Source: Rhizorhabdus sp. (GTDB taxonomy: Bacteria > Pseudomonadota > Alphaproteobacteria > Sphingomonadales > Sphingomonadaceae). From it: 6,094 bases of DNA. The stretch's first letter is position 1. Each line of letters starts with the position of its first letter. The notes beneath the pieces are model-generated. The model ran no database searches. It saw only the letters and a list, made by a program, of their open reading frames with translations, and was not told where the DNA came from. Below, in pieces: positions 1-5,911 of this stretch. The position numbers and the translations under genes are program-made. The stretch spans positions 1-6,094 of the forward strand of contig SCUQ01000197.1 in NCBI GenBank assembly GCA_004297635.1. The letters run 5' to 3'.

Positions 1-206
1 GGATCGCCGTCCGGCGACAGCGTGTGCGGCACGAAGCCGTAATTGGCCGGATAGCGCATCGGCGTATGGAGGATGCGATCGACGAACAATGCGCCCGACT
101 TCTTGTCGAACTCATATTTGACGGGTTCGCCGCCCACCGGCACTTCGATGATGACGTTGAGGCTGTTGGGCGGATCGTCGCCCACGGGGATGAGGTCGAT
201 GTTCAT
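1..206 (-). CDS. ppa: Inorganic pyrophosphatase, N-terminal part (cut by window edge)
   Basis: Soluble family I inorganic pyrophosphatase. It hydrolyses PPi to two phosphates in the cytoplasm, which pulls biosynthetic reactions such as aminoacyl-tRNA formation forward. The minus strand starts at ATG 206-204 and stays open to the edge. The 68 complete codons begin [20 protein letters not shown] and end HTLSPDGD, followed by a forced Pro. Catalytic and metal-binding positions known from the E. coli enzyme all appear with an offset of +1: Glu21, Lys30, Glu32, Arg44, Tyr52, Tyr56, Asp66 and Asp68. The last two open the DGDP family signature. About 110 residues of a typical 175-180 aa enzyme lie outside the window. 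An AAAGG stretch about 10 nt upstream of the ATG could be the ribosome binding site. The gene is divergent from hisS. Identity is very secure. Confidence 0.96.
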   Translation of the reverse strand, partial: MNIDLIPVGDDPPNSLNVIIEVPVGGEPVKYEFDKKSGALFVDRILHTPMRYPANYGFVPHTLSPDGD

Positions 207-320
207 GGCCGCGCCTTTATGCTGCAGCGCACCCGATTCCAAGCTGCAATCGCGATGATTTGGCGGAATTCCGCGATGGAAAGGCTTTAGGCGCGCCAAA
301 CGGCCTTAAATGCCGCCTGG

Positions 321-358
321 GCGCATGGAAAACCGGTTCCCACTTTTCCGCGCGATGC
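321..358. repeat. Palindromic dispersed intergenic repeat between ppa and hisS
   Basis: An inverted repeat with arms GGAAAA (327-332) and TTTTCC (344-349) encloses CCGGTTCCCAC. Outer arms GCAT (323-326) and ATGC (355-358) extend it, with GCGCG unpaired on the right. I recall closely similar elements (ACCGGTTCCCACTTTTCCGC followed by GATGCT) as common intergenic repeats in many alphaproteobacteria, but I cannot confirm copy number here. Part of the core, TCCCACTTTTCCGC, recurs on the opposite strand at 5144-5157 in this window. The right flank continues directly into the hisS ribosome binding site, so it may form part of the hisS 5' UTR. Confidence 0.6.
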
Positions 359-374
359 TTTAAGGGCGCGCAGC

Positions 375-1622
375 ATGAGCAAGATCGAAACACCACGCCC
401 GATCCGGGGCACGCAGGACATGCTGGGCGAGCAGGCATTGCGCTTCGGCCATGTCGTGGAGACGTTCGACAGGGTGCGCCGCCTCTATGGTTTCGGCCGG
501 GTCGAGGTGCCGATGTTCGAGCCGACCGCCGTGTTCGCGCGTTCGCTGGGCGAAACCACCGACGTCGTCTCCAAGGAAATGTACAGTTTCGAGGATCGCG
601 GCGGCGATTCGGTCACGTTGCGGCCCGAGTTCACCGCCGGCATCGCCCGCGCCTATCTGACCGAGGGCTGGCAGCAGCATGCGCCGCTCAAGGTCGCGAC
701 CCATGGCGCGCTGTTCCGCTACGAACGGCCGCAAAAGGGGCGCTATCGGCAGTTCCACCAGCTCGACGCCGAGGTGATCGGTTCGGCCGAGCCCCAGGCC
801 GATATCGAGCTGCTTTGCATGGCGGACCAGCTGCTGCGCGAGCTGGGCGTGGCGGACGGCGTGACTCTGACCCTCAACACGCTGGGCGACGGCGCGACGC
901 GCGAGGCCTGGCGCGCCGCGCTCGTCACCCATTTCGACCGTCATCGCGGCGAGCTGTCGGAGGACAGCCAGGAGCGGCTGGCGAAGAATCCGCTGCGCAT
1001 TCTCGACTCGAAGGACCCCCGCGACCGGCCGATCGCCGACGCCGCGCCCGAGATCGACAGCTATCTGTCAGCCGAGGCTGGCGCCTTCTTCGCGGCAGTC
1101 ACCCAGGGGCTCGATGCCGCCGGGGTGGCCTGGACCCGCAACGCGCGGCTGGTGCGGGGGCTCGATTATTATCGTCACACCGCGTTCGAATTCGTCACCG
1201 ACCGCCTGGGGGCGCAGGGCACGGTGCTCGGCGGAGGCCGCTATGACGGGCTGATCGAGGCACTGGGCGGCCCGCCGACGCCAGCGGTCGGCTGGGCGGC
1301 GGGGATCGAGCGGCTGGCGATGCTGATCGACGCGCCCGATGCCGAGCGGATCGATGTCGCGATCGTCCCGATGGGTGATGCCGCGCAGCTGATGGCCAGC
1401 CGGGTGCTGGCGGAACTGCGCCGGGCCGGGATCGCCGCCGACATGGCCTATAAGGGCAATATGAAGAAGCGGATGCAGAAGGCCGATGCGAGCGGAGCGC
1501 TCTGGGCGGTGATCATCGGCGACGATGAGGTGGCGAAGGGCGAGGTCGCCCTGAAGCATATGGTCGACCAGACCCAGAGCTGGGTGGCCGCCGACAAGCT
1601 CGTCGAAACGCTGCGGGGTTGA
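375..1622 (+). CDS. hisS: Histidyl-tRNA synthetase
   Basis: Class II aminoacyl-tRNA synthetase (415 aa, normal for bacteria) that charges tRNA-His with histidine in the cytoplasm, normally as a homodimer. The catalytic domain covers roughly residues 1-320. Motif 2 with its loop is [16 protein letters not shown] (114-129). The histidine-specific signature [15 protein letters not shown] lies at 259-273, the glycine-rich [12 protein letters not shown] at 282-293, and motif 3 [13 protein letters not shown] at 305-317 with its Arg at 313. Residues 325-415 form the C-terminal anticodon-binding domain. The ATG at 375 is preceded by TAAGGG (361-366) at a suitable distance, and the N-terminus matches the family ([11 protein letters not shown]). 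It is the first gene of a compact hisS-prfA-prmC run, and I see no convincing promoter hexamers in the 168-nt gap upstream. Motif 2 keeps the canonical bacterial form rather than a diverged one. Confidence 0.98.
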   Translation: MSKIETPRPIRGTQDMLGEQALRFGHVVETFDRVRRLYGFGRVEVPMFEPTAVFARSLGETTDVVSKEMYSFEDRGGDSVTLRPEFTAGIARAYLTEGWQQHAPLKVATHGALFRYERPQKGRYRQFHQLDAEVIGSAEPQADIELLCMADQLLRELGVADGVTLTLNTLGDGATREAWRAALVTHFDRHRGELSEDSQERLAKNPLRILDSKDPRDRPIADAAPEIDSYLSAEAGAFFAAVTQGLDAAGVAWTRNARLVRGLDYYRHTAFEFVTDRLGAQGTVLGGGRYDGLIEALGGPPTPAVGWAAGIERLAMLIDAPDAERIDVAIVPMGDAAQLMASRVLAELRRAGIAADMAYKGNMKKRMQKADASGALWAVIIGDDEVAKGEVALKHMVDQTQSWVAADKLVETLRG

Positions 1623-1627
1623 GCGGC

Positions 1628-2705
<1,078 letters not shown>

Positions 2706-2713
<8 letters not shown>

Positions 2714-3530
2714 GCGGATCCGCGCCGCGCTGGCGCGGGCGGCGGCGGATCTCGCCGCGACCAGCGAAACGGCCCGGCTCGATGCCGAGCTGCTGATGGC
2801 GCACGCGCTGGGCGTGGAGCGCGAGGCGATGCTGCTGGGGCGGCTCGACGATCCGGTGCCGGCGGGCTTCGCGCCGCTGGTCGCGCGTCGCGCAGGGCAT
2901 GAACCGGTCGCCTATATCATCGGCTCTCGCGACTTCTGGACGATCCGGCTCGCGGTTGCGCCCGGCGTGCTGATTCCGCGGCCCGACAGCGAGACCCTGA
3001 TCGAGGCGGCGGTGGCGCATTTCGGCCGGCCGGGCCCGGCGCGCATCCTCGATCTGGGCGTCGGATCGGGCGCGCTGCTGCTCGCGGCGCTGGCGGAATG
3101 GCCGCAGGCGACCGGCCTGGGCATCGATGCGTCCGCGGCCGCGGCGGCGATCGCACAGGCCAATGCGGAGCGGCTCGGGCTGGCGGAGCGCGCAGCGATT
3201 CGTCTGGGCGACTGGGGGGAGGGGATCGATGAATGTTTCGACCTGATCCTGTGCAATCCGCCCTATGTCGAGCACGACGCGGGGCTGGCGCCGGACGTGG
3301 TCCGGTTCGAACCGGCAAGCGCGCTCTTTGCCGGTGCCGACGGGTTGAACGACTATCGCCGCCTCGCACCGCAAATCGGCCGTTTGCTGGCGCCGGGCGG
3401 GCTTGCCGCGATCGAAATCGGCGCGGATCAGGCGGATAGCGTGCTGGCGCTGGTCGCGGCGGCGGGGCTGGTCGGATCGGTGCGCACCGATCTCGCCGGC
3501 CGTGACAGGGTCATCCTCGTCAAAGCGTGA
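2706..3530 (+). CDS. prmC: Peptide chain release factor N5-glutamine methyltransferase
   Basis: SAM-dependent methyltransferase (274 aa) that methylates the GGQ glutamine of RF1 and RF2 and raises their termination activity. The N-terminal helical domain that contacts the release factor covers about residues 1-75 and ends in [14 protein letters not shown] (65-78), a PrmC hallmark followed by [11 protein letters not shown] (88-98). The Rossmann fold then shows the SAM-binding motif ILDLGVGSG (114-122), the acidic residue after strand 2 in GIDAS (139-143), and the catalytic NPPY (184-187) that binds the substrate glutamine amide. The ATG at 2706 lies inside the prfA stop region (8-nt overlap), so a ribosome finishing RF1 can restart on its modifying enzyme. 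Full-length hallmarks and the prfA neighbour separate it from PrmB, the ribosomal protein uL3 methyltransferase. No clear rho-independent terminator follows the stop codon. Confidence 0.97.
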
Positions 3531-3560
3531 TCCTTTTGTCGCACCGCCGGATTATTCCGC

Positions 3561-3589
3561 TTGGAAAATGCCGCGCGAGCCCCTACATC
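3561..3589 (+). promoter_or_regulatory. Predicted sigma70-type promoter of the DUF4167 gene
   Basis: TTGGAA (3561-3566) and TACATC (3584-3589) are separated by exactly 17 nt. The -10 hexamer lies between complementary arms GCCCC (3579-3583) and GGGGC (3590-3594). The -10 lacks the final T of TATAAT, which is common in alphaproteobacterial promoters that depend on CarD. Transcription would start near 3596, giving a leader of roughly 234 nt. The site lies 31 nt past the prmC stop and makes the downstream gene separable from the hisS operon. This is prediction from hexamers and spacing only. Confidence 0.6.
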
Positions 3590-3595
3590 GGGGCC

Positions 3596-3829
3596 ATAGA
3601 CAGGGCTCGGGATGCCACAGCGCACCGGCTCGATGCTACGACCTCCAATGCCAGGGGCGCCGAATTGTGGGCGGCCATGACGTGTGGCGGATGCGGGCCC
3701 CAACGGGTCCGCGCCTGTGGGCGGCGTGCATCATTTTAACGGTTTGGGGCATTGCCCCTGATGGTATCCGGGACGGTCCCGGTGTGGGAGTGGTGAACCG
3801 ATACCACCAGTGACGAGGACATCGGAAAC
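3596..3829 (+). promoter_or_regulatory. Long, structured 5' leader of the DUF4167 gene
   Basis: No gene is visible here. Several inverted repeats could fold in RNA. Hairpin A pairs GCGGGCCC (3693-3700) with GGGTCCGC (3705-3712) across a CAAC loop, 8 bp with one G-U. Hairpin B pairs GGGGC (3746-3750) with GCCCC (3754-3758). Hairpin C, CCGGGAC (3768-3774) with GTCCCGG (3776-3782), is a 15-nt perfect palindrome around one G. Outer arms TGGTATC (3762-3768) and GATACCA (3800-3806) enclose hairpin C. The 10-mer TGTGGGCGGC occurs twice, 50 nt apart (3666-3675 and 3716-3725). I do not recognise a known riboswitch, SRP RNA, tmRNA or RNase P signature. In GC-rich DNA short stems arise by chance, so this is a candidate cis-regulatory leader or small RNA. 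Confidence 0.4.
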
Positions 3830-4741
3830 TTGATCAATAATCGGCAAAACGGCCGCCGTCGCGGTCGTGGCGGTGGGCCGGGTGCGCCTCGGCCGAATGG
3901 TTCGAACGGCGGCCAGGATCGTGGCAATCGCATCGACAATCGCGCGCGTGGCAATGCCGCCCAGCTGCTCGAGAAATACAAGGCGCTGGCGCGCGACGCC
4001 CAGATGCAGGGCGATCGCGTCAACACCGAATATTATCTGCAGTTTGCCGATCATTATTTCCGCGTGCTGAGCGAGACCCGCGCGCGCTTCGAGGATCAGC
4101 AGCCGCGCCCGCGCCGTGACGACTTCTCCCAGCAGTCCGACGAGGATTATGCGGACGAAGGCGATCGCATCGGCGGCGACGAACGCCAGCAGGCGCCCGA
4201 ACCGGCCTATGATCCGCGTGATCGCGCGCCGCGTGCCGACTATGCCCGCAACCGGGACGATCAGCCCCGCGACCGTGACCCCCGAGCCGAGCGCGAGCCC
4301 CGTGGCGATCGTGAAGCGCGCGTGGAGCGTGAGCCCCGCGCCGAACGACAGCCGCGCGCCGAGCGCGAAGCCCGTGAACCCAGGGTGGAGCGGCAGCCGC
4401 GCGTCGAACGTGAGCAGCAGGCCGAAGAGGCGTCGGTCGACCAGGCCGAGGAGCGCCGTCCGCGGCGCGGCCGCCCGCCGCGCATCGAGCGCAGCGTGGA
4501 GGACGCAGAGCCTGCCGCACCCGCCGTTCAGCCGGTGCTGTTCGATGCGCCTTCGGAAGAGGAAGAGGCACGGCCGGTCCGTCGCCGCGGTCGCCCGCCC
4601 AAGGCGCAGGCCGTCGAGCAGATCGAGGCCGATCGGTTGCCGCCTTCGCTGTCGCTGTCGGCGCCCGACAATGATGGCGATGAGCCGACCGAGCGCCCGC
4701 GCCGCACCCGCAAGCCACGGGGCGAAAGCGCCGCGGCCTGA
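3830..4741 (+). CDS. DUF4167 domain protein with disordered, AT-hook-like tail
   Basis: 303-aa protein of unknown function. The conserved DUF4167 region, a family I recall as alphaproteobacterial, covers about residues 1-85: a basic Arg/Gly-rich start (NGRRRGRGGG, 7-16), then NRIDNRARGNAAQLLEKYK (33-51) and the helical stretch DRVNTEYYLQFADHYFRVL (62-80). From residue 86 it is low in complexity and probably disordered: acidic at 90-125, an Arg/Glu hexapeptide repeat array at 151-195, then two AT-hook-like cores, PRRGRPPR (211-218) and RRRGRPPK (251-258), and a basic C-terminus RPRRTRKPRG. There is no signal peptide or membrane segment. The Arg-rich ends suggest nucleic-acid binding (inference). 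The start is TTG 3830: an in-frame stop lies at 3794-3796, no ATG or GTG intervenes, and the next Met is residue 59. AGGA (3816-3819) is 10 nt upstream. It has its own promoter and terminator. Confidence 0.88.
   Translation: MINNRQNGRRRGRGGGPGAPRPNGSNGGQDRGNRIDNRARGNAAQLLEKYKALARDAQMQGDRVNTEYYLQFADHYFRVLSETRARFEDQQPRPRRDDFSQQSDEDYADEGDRIGGDERQQAPEPAYDPRDRAPRADYARNRDDQPRDRDPRAEREPRGDREARVEREPRAERQPRAEREAREPRVERQPRVEREQQAEEASVDQAEERRPRRGRPPRIERSVEDAEPAAPAVQPVLFDAPSEEEEARPVRRRGRPPKAQAVEQIEADRLPPSLSLSAPDNDGDEPTERPRRTRKPRGESAAA
4280..4414 (+). repeat. Degenerate 18-bp tandem repeat encoding Arg/Glu/Pro hexapeptides
   Basis: Inside the DUF4167 gene, residues 151-195 read as successive hexapeptides: PRAERE, PRGDRE, ARVERE, PRAERQ, PRAERE, then AREPRVERQ (a unit with three extra residues), then PRVERE. 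The period is 18 nt. Synonymous codons differ between units, so the array is old or has been selected at the protein level rather than freshly duplicated. The array is charge-balanced, with alternating Arg and Glu, and is probably flexible or weakly helical. Confidence 0.75.
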
Positions 4742-4763
4742 GGATATACGTACAGGATTATGG

Positions 4764-4796
4764 AAAGGGGGGTGTCCGCATGGGCGCCCCCTTTTT
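4764..4796. terminator. Strong rho-independent terminator, probably bidirectional
   Basis: The stem pairs GGGGGTGTCC (4768-4777) with GGGCGCCCCC (4782-4791) around a GCAT loop: 10 bp with two G-U pairs. It is extended by G4767-T4792 and AAA (4764-4766) against TTT (4793-4795). The plus-strand T run 4792-4796 makes it a canonical end for the DUF4167 transcript, 22 nt past the stop codon. On the other strand the three A residues at 4764-4766 become a short U run, so it may also end the convergent small membrane-protein transcript, whose stop lies at 4818. Confidence 0.88.
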
Positions 4797-4817
4797 CATT
4801 GCGGGCAGGGCCCAGCC

Positions 4818-5129
4818 CTAGTCGCGGCGATCCCAGCGGGCGCTCGGATCCTCATCGGGCCGGCCGACATCCTCGTCATGGCCCGTGCCCGAGCTCATGA
4901 AGATCAGCCCCATCAGCGCGCCGGCGAGCAATACCGACAGCGACACCCCAGCGCTGGTCGCCACCACGACCGCGACGGTAAGCGGCGATCCGTCCGCCCA
5001 GAGGTAGAATAGGGCCGCGACGACGCTGAGCATCGCTGTCGCGATCACCCAGCGCATGATCCAGCGAAAGCGCATCCAGGCATGGGCGGCGGCGACGGGA
5101 TCGGACAGGCGGTTATGCGGGCGGTTCAT
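4818..5129 (-). CDS. Small two-helix inner-membrane protein, function unknown
   Basis: 103-aa protein that I cannot assign to a named family. Two hydrophobic segments are plain: about residues 24-44 (IMRWVIATAMLSVVAALFYLW) and 51-78 (start TVAVVVATSAGVSLSVLLAG). They are joined by a short ADGSPL turn, as in a helical hairpin. The N-terminus (residues 1-26) carries several Arg, and the polar C-tail (79-103) is charged with DEDVGRPDEDPSARWDRRD, so both ends probably face the cytoplasm by the positive-inside rule. The ATG at 5129-5127 is preceded by AAAGGGA (5140-5134 on this strand) about 4 nt away, a good ribosome binding site that supports this start. It is convergent with DUF4167 and divergent from the CBS gene. 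Membrane topology is the only claim I would defend. Confidence 0.8.
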   Translation of the reverse strand: MNRPHNRLSDPVAAAHAWMRFRWIMRWVIATAMLSVVAALFYLWADGSPLTVAVVVATSAGVSLSVLLAGALMGLIFMSSGTGHDEDVGRPDEDPSARWDRRD

Positions 5130-5143
5130 GGCTTCCCTTTGCG

Positions 5144-5157
5144 GCGGAAAAGTGGGA
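5144..5157 (-). repeat. Half-copy of the dispersed repeat seen near hisS
   Basis: The minus strand reads TCCCACTTTTCCGC, identical over 14 nt to 338-351. The remaining half of the palindrome (ACCGG side) is missing here, so this is a decayed or partial copy. It lies 15 nt upstream of the start of the small membrane-protein gene, immediately before its ribosome binding site. The first copy stands in the same relation to hisS: repeat, then Shine-Dalgarno, then start codon. Confidence 0.45.
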
Positions 5158-5235
5158 TCATCAAGCCGTCAGGGACCCGGGCCACTTCCGGACCATCGAA
5201 CCGGCGGCGCAGATCCGGGCCCGGCATGTTCAACT

Positions 5236-5252
5236 GTCCGCTTGTGGCGGAC
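5236..5252. promoter_or_regulatory. Short perfect inverted repeat before the CBS gene
   Basis: GTCCGC (5236-5241) and GCGGAC (5247-5252) flank TTGTG. The repeat ends 23 nt before the chosen CBS start. It could be an operator half-site pair or an mRNA hairpin in the leader. Six-bp arms are weak evidence in DNA this GC-rich. I see no convincing promoter hexamers in the 146-nt divergent region 5130-5275. Confidence 0.25.
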
Positions 5253-5275
5253 CGGGGCGGGGGATGGAGGCCGAT

Positions 5276-5707
5276 ATGACCATTGCGACGATTCTCCAGG
5301 GGCGCGGTGACAACCCCATTATCAGCATCTCGCCCGGCATGGCGGTGGTCGAGGTGGTGGCGCTGCTTGCCGACAAGCGGATCGGTGCCGTCCCCGTGAT
5401 CGAGCAGGAGCAGGTCATCGGAATCATGTCCGAACGCGACATGATCTACGGGCTGCGCAAGGACGGTGCGAAATTCCTCGATCGGGAGGTTCGTGACGTG
5501 ATGACCGCGCCGGTGATCACGGTGACCAGCGACACCAGCCCGCTGGAGGCGCTGGCGATGATGACGCGGCGGCGCATCCGCCATCTTCCGGTCGTCGACG
5601 ACGGGGTGCTGATCGGCTTCGTGTCGATCGGCGATCTGGTCAAGGCCCGGATGGAGCGGATCGAGGGCGAAGCCGCGGCGATGCGCGAATATATCCAGAC
5701 CGCCTGA
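5276..5707 (+). CDS. Stand-alone tandem CBS-domain protein
   Basis: 143-aa protein made almost only of a CBS pair (Bateman module), with no attached enzyme or transporter domain. CBS1 covers about residues 8-60 and ends in VIGIMSERDMIYGL (47-60). CBS2 covers about 73-128, from VRDVMTAPVITV to LIGFVSIGDLVKARM. Each repeat keeps the nucleotide-ribose contact pattern G-x-x-S-x-x-D: GIMSERD (49-55) and GFVSIGD (114-120). Such pairs bind adenosyl ligands such as AMP, ATP or SAM in other proteins; the ligand here is unknown. I chose ATG 5276 because GGAGG (5266-5270) lies 5 nt upstream. The alternative ATG 5264 would add MEAD and place that motif inside the coding region. It is cytoplasmic, and is followed by the rRNA control region with no clear terminator hairpin between. 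Confidence 0.9.
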   Translation: MTIATILQGRGDNPIISISPGMAVVEVVALLADKRIGAVPVIEQEQVIGIMSERDMIYGLRKDGAKFLDREVRDVMTAPVITVTSDTSPLEALAMMTRRRIRHLPVVDDGVLIGFVSIGDLVKARMERIEGEAAAMREYIQTA

Positions 5708-5783
5708 ATCGAAAAGCCGTCCACTTCAGGCACTTGCCGGTGATGCGATTCCCGGCGTCCCGAATCGCGCGGGGGGTTGATTC
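5706..5783. promoter_or_regulatory. Cluster of four GANTC (CcrM-type) methylation sites
   Basis: GAATC 5706-5710 overlaps the CBS stop codon, followed by GATTC 5747-5751, GAATC 5762-5766 and GATTC 5779-5783. GANTC is the target of the cell-cycle methylase CcrM in alphaproteobacteria. The middle two sites sit in perfect 7-bp arms, GCGATTC (5745-5751) and GAATCGC (5762-5768). The last overlaps the -35 of a possible promoter. The sequences are certain; the regulatory meaning is inferred. Confidence 0.4.
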
Positions 5784-5804
5784 GGGGTCGTCGGTTCCTA
5801 TCTT
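5777..5804 (+). promoter_or_regulatory. Possible upstream (P1) rRNA promoter
   Basis: TTGATT (5777-5782) and TATCTT (5799-5804) are 16 nt apart, each matching four of six consensus bases. The hexamers point toward the rRNA leader and lie about 100 nt upstream of the stronger core promoter. A GATTC site (5779-5783) overlaps the -35. Tandem promoters are common for rRNA operons, but this one is weak on sequence alone. Confidence 0.3.
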
Positions 5805-5856
5805 GTGATCCCGAGCGGCGCGGAAATCCCGGAAAATCGGGCTCAATTCGCGCTGC

Positions 5857-5905
5857 ACAATTTTTGTAATTTTTGTTGTTGACCGGTGGGGGCCCCGCCC
5901 ATAGA
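5857..5905 (+). promoter_or_regulatory. rRNA operon core promoter with A/T-rich upstream (UP-like) element
   Basis: A sharply A/T-rich tract in otherwise GC-rich DNA contains a perfect tandem 9-mer, AATTTTTGT, at 5859-5867 and 5868-5876. TTGACC (5879-5884) follows directly as the -35, and CATAGA (5900-5905) is the likely -10, with transcription starting near 5912. The spacer is 15 nt, shorter than the usual 17; an alternative -35 TTGTTG (5876-5881) would give 18 nt. The position, about 100 nt before the boxA of the rRNA leader, and the UP-like tract (the alpha-subunit contact site in strong rRNA promoters) support an rrn promoter. Confidence 0.7.
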
Positions 5906-5911
5906 AGCCCC

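Noticed and set aside
260..1246. 328-codon plus-strand frame overlapping hisS
   Set aside because: It is a +1 shadow of hisS, very rich in Arg, Ala and Gly, with no recognisable motif.
1619..1627. TTG 1619 as the prfA start
   Set aside because: It would add only MSG ahead of a family-like N-terminus at ATG 1628, which has an adequate upstream G-rich site.
3403..3813. 136-codon plus-strand frame running from prmC into the intergenic gap
   Set aside because: Its first part is out of frame within prmC and the rest has no family resemblance; the gap is better explained as a promoter and leader.
3596..3829. Leader as SRP RNA, tmRNA, RNase P RNA or a known riboswitch
   Set aside because: I looked for the GGAA tetraloop region of SRP RNA, the GAGGAAAGTCC block of RNase P and tmRNA ends, and found no convincing match.
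4020..4718. 232-codon minus-strand frame across DUF4167
   Set aside because: It mirrors the repetitive Arg/Glu codons of DUF4167; no coding signature or good ribosome binding site was noted.
5177..5224. CCGGGCC/GGCCCGG inverted repeat upstream of the CBS gene
   Set aside because: Seven-bp all-G/C arms 34 nt apart are expected by chance in this composition.
5264..5275. ATG 5264 as the CBS-protein start
   Set aside because: The GGAGG at 5266-5270 is ideally placed for ATG 5276 and would lie inside the coding region otherwise.
5745..5768. GCGATTC/GAATCGC inverted repeat as a CBS-gene terminator
   Set aside because: It is followed by a G run rather than T residues, with a 10-nt loop and only 7-bp arms; a GANTC-site arrangement explains it better.
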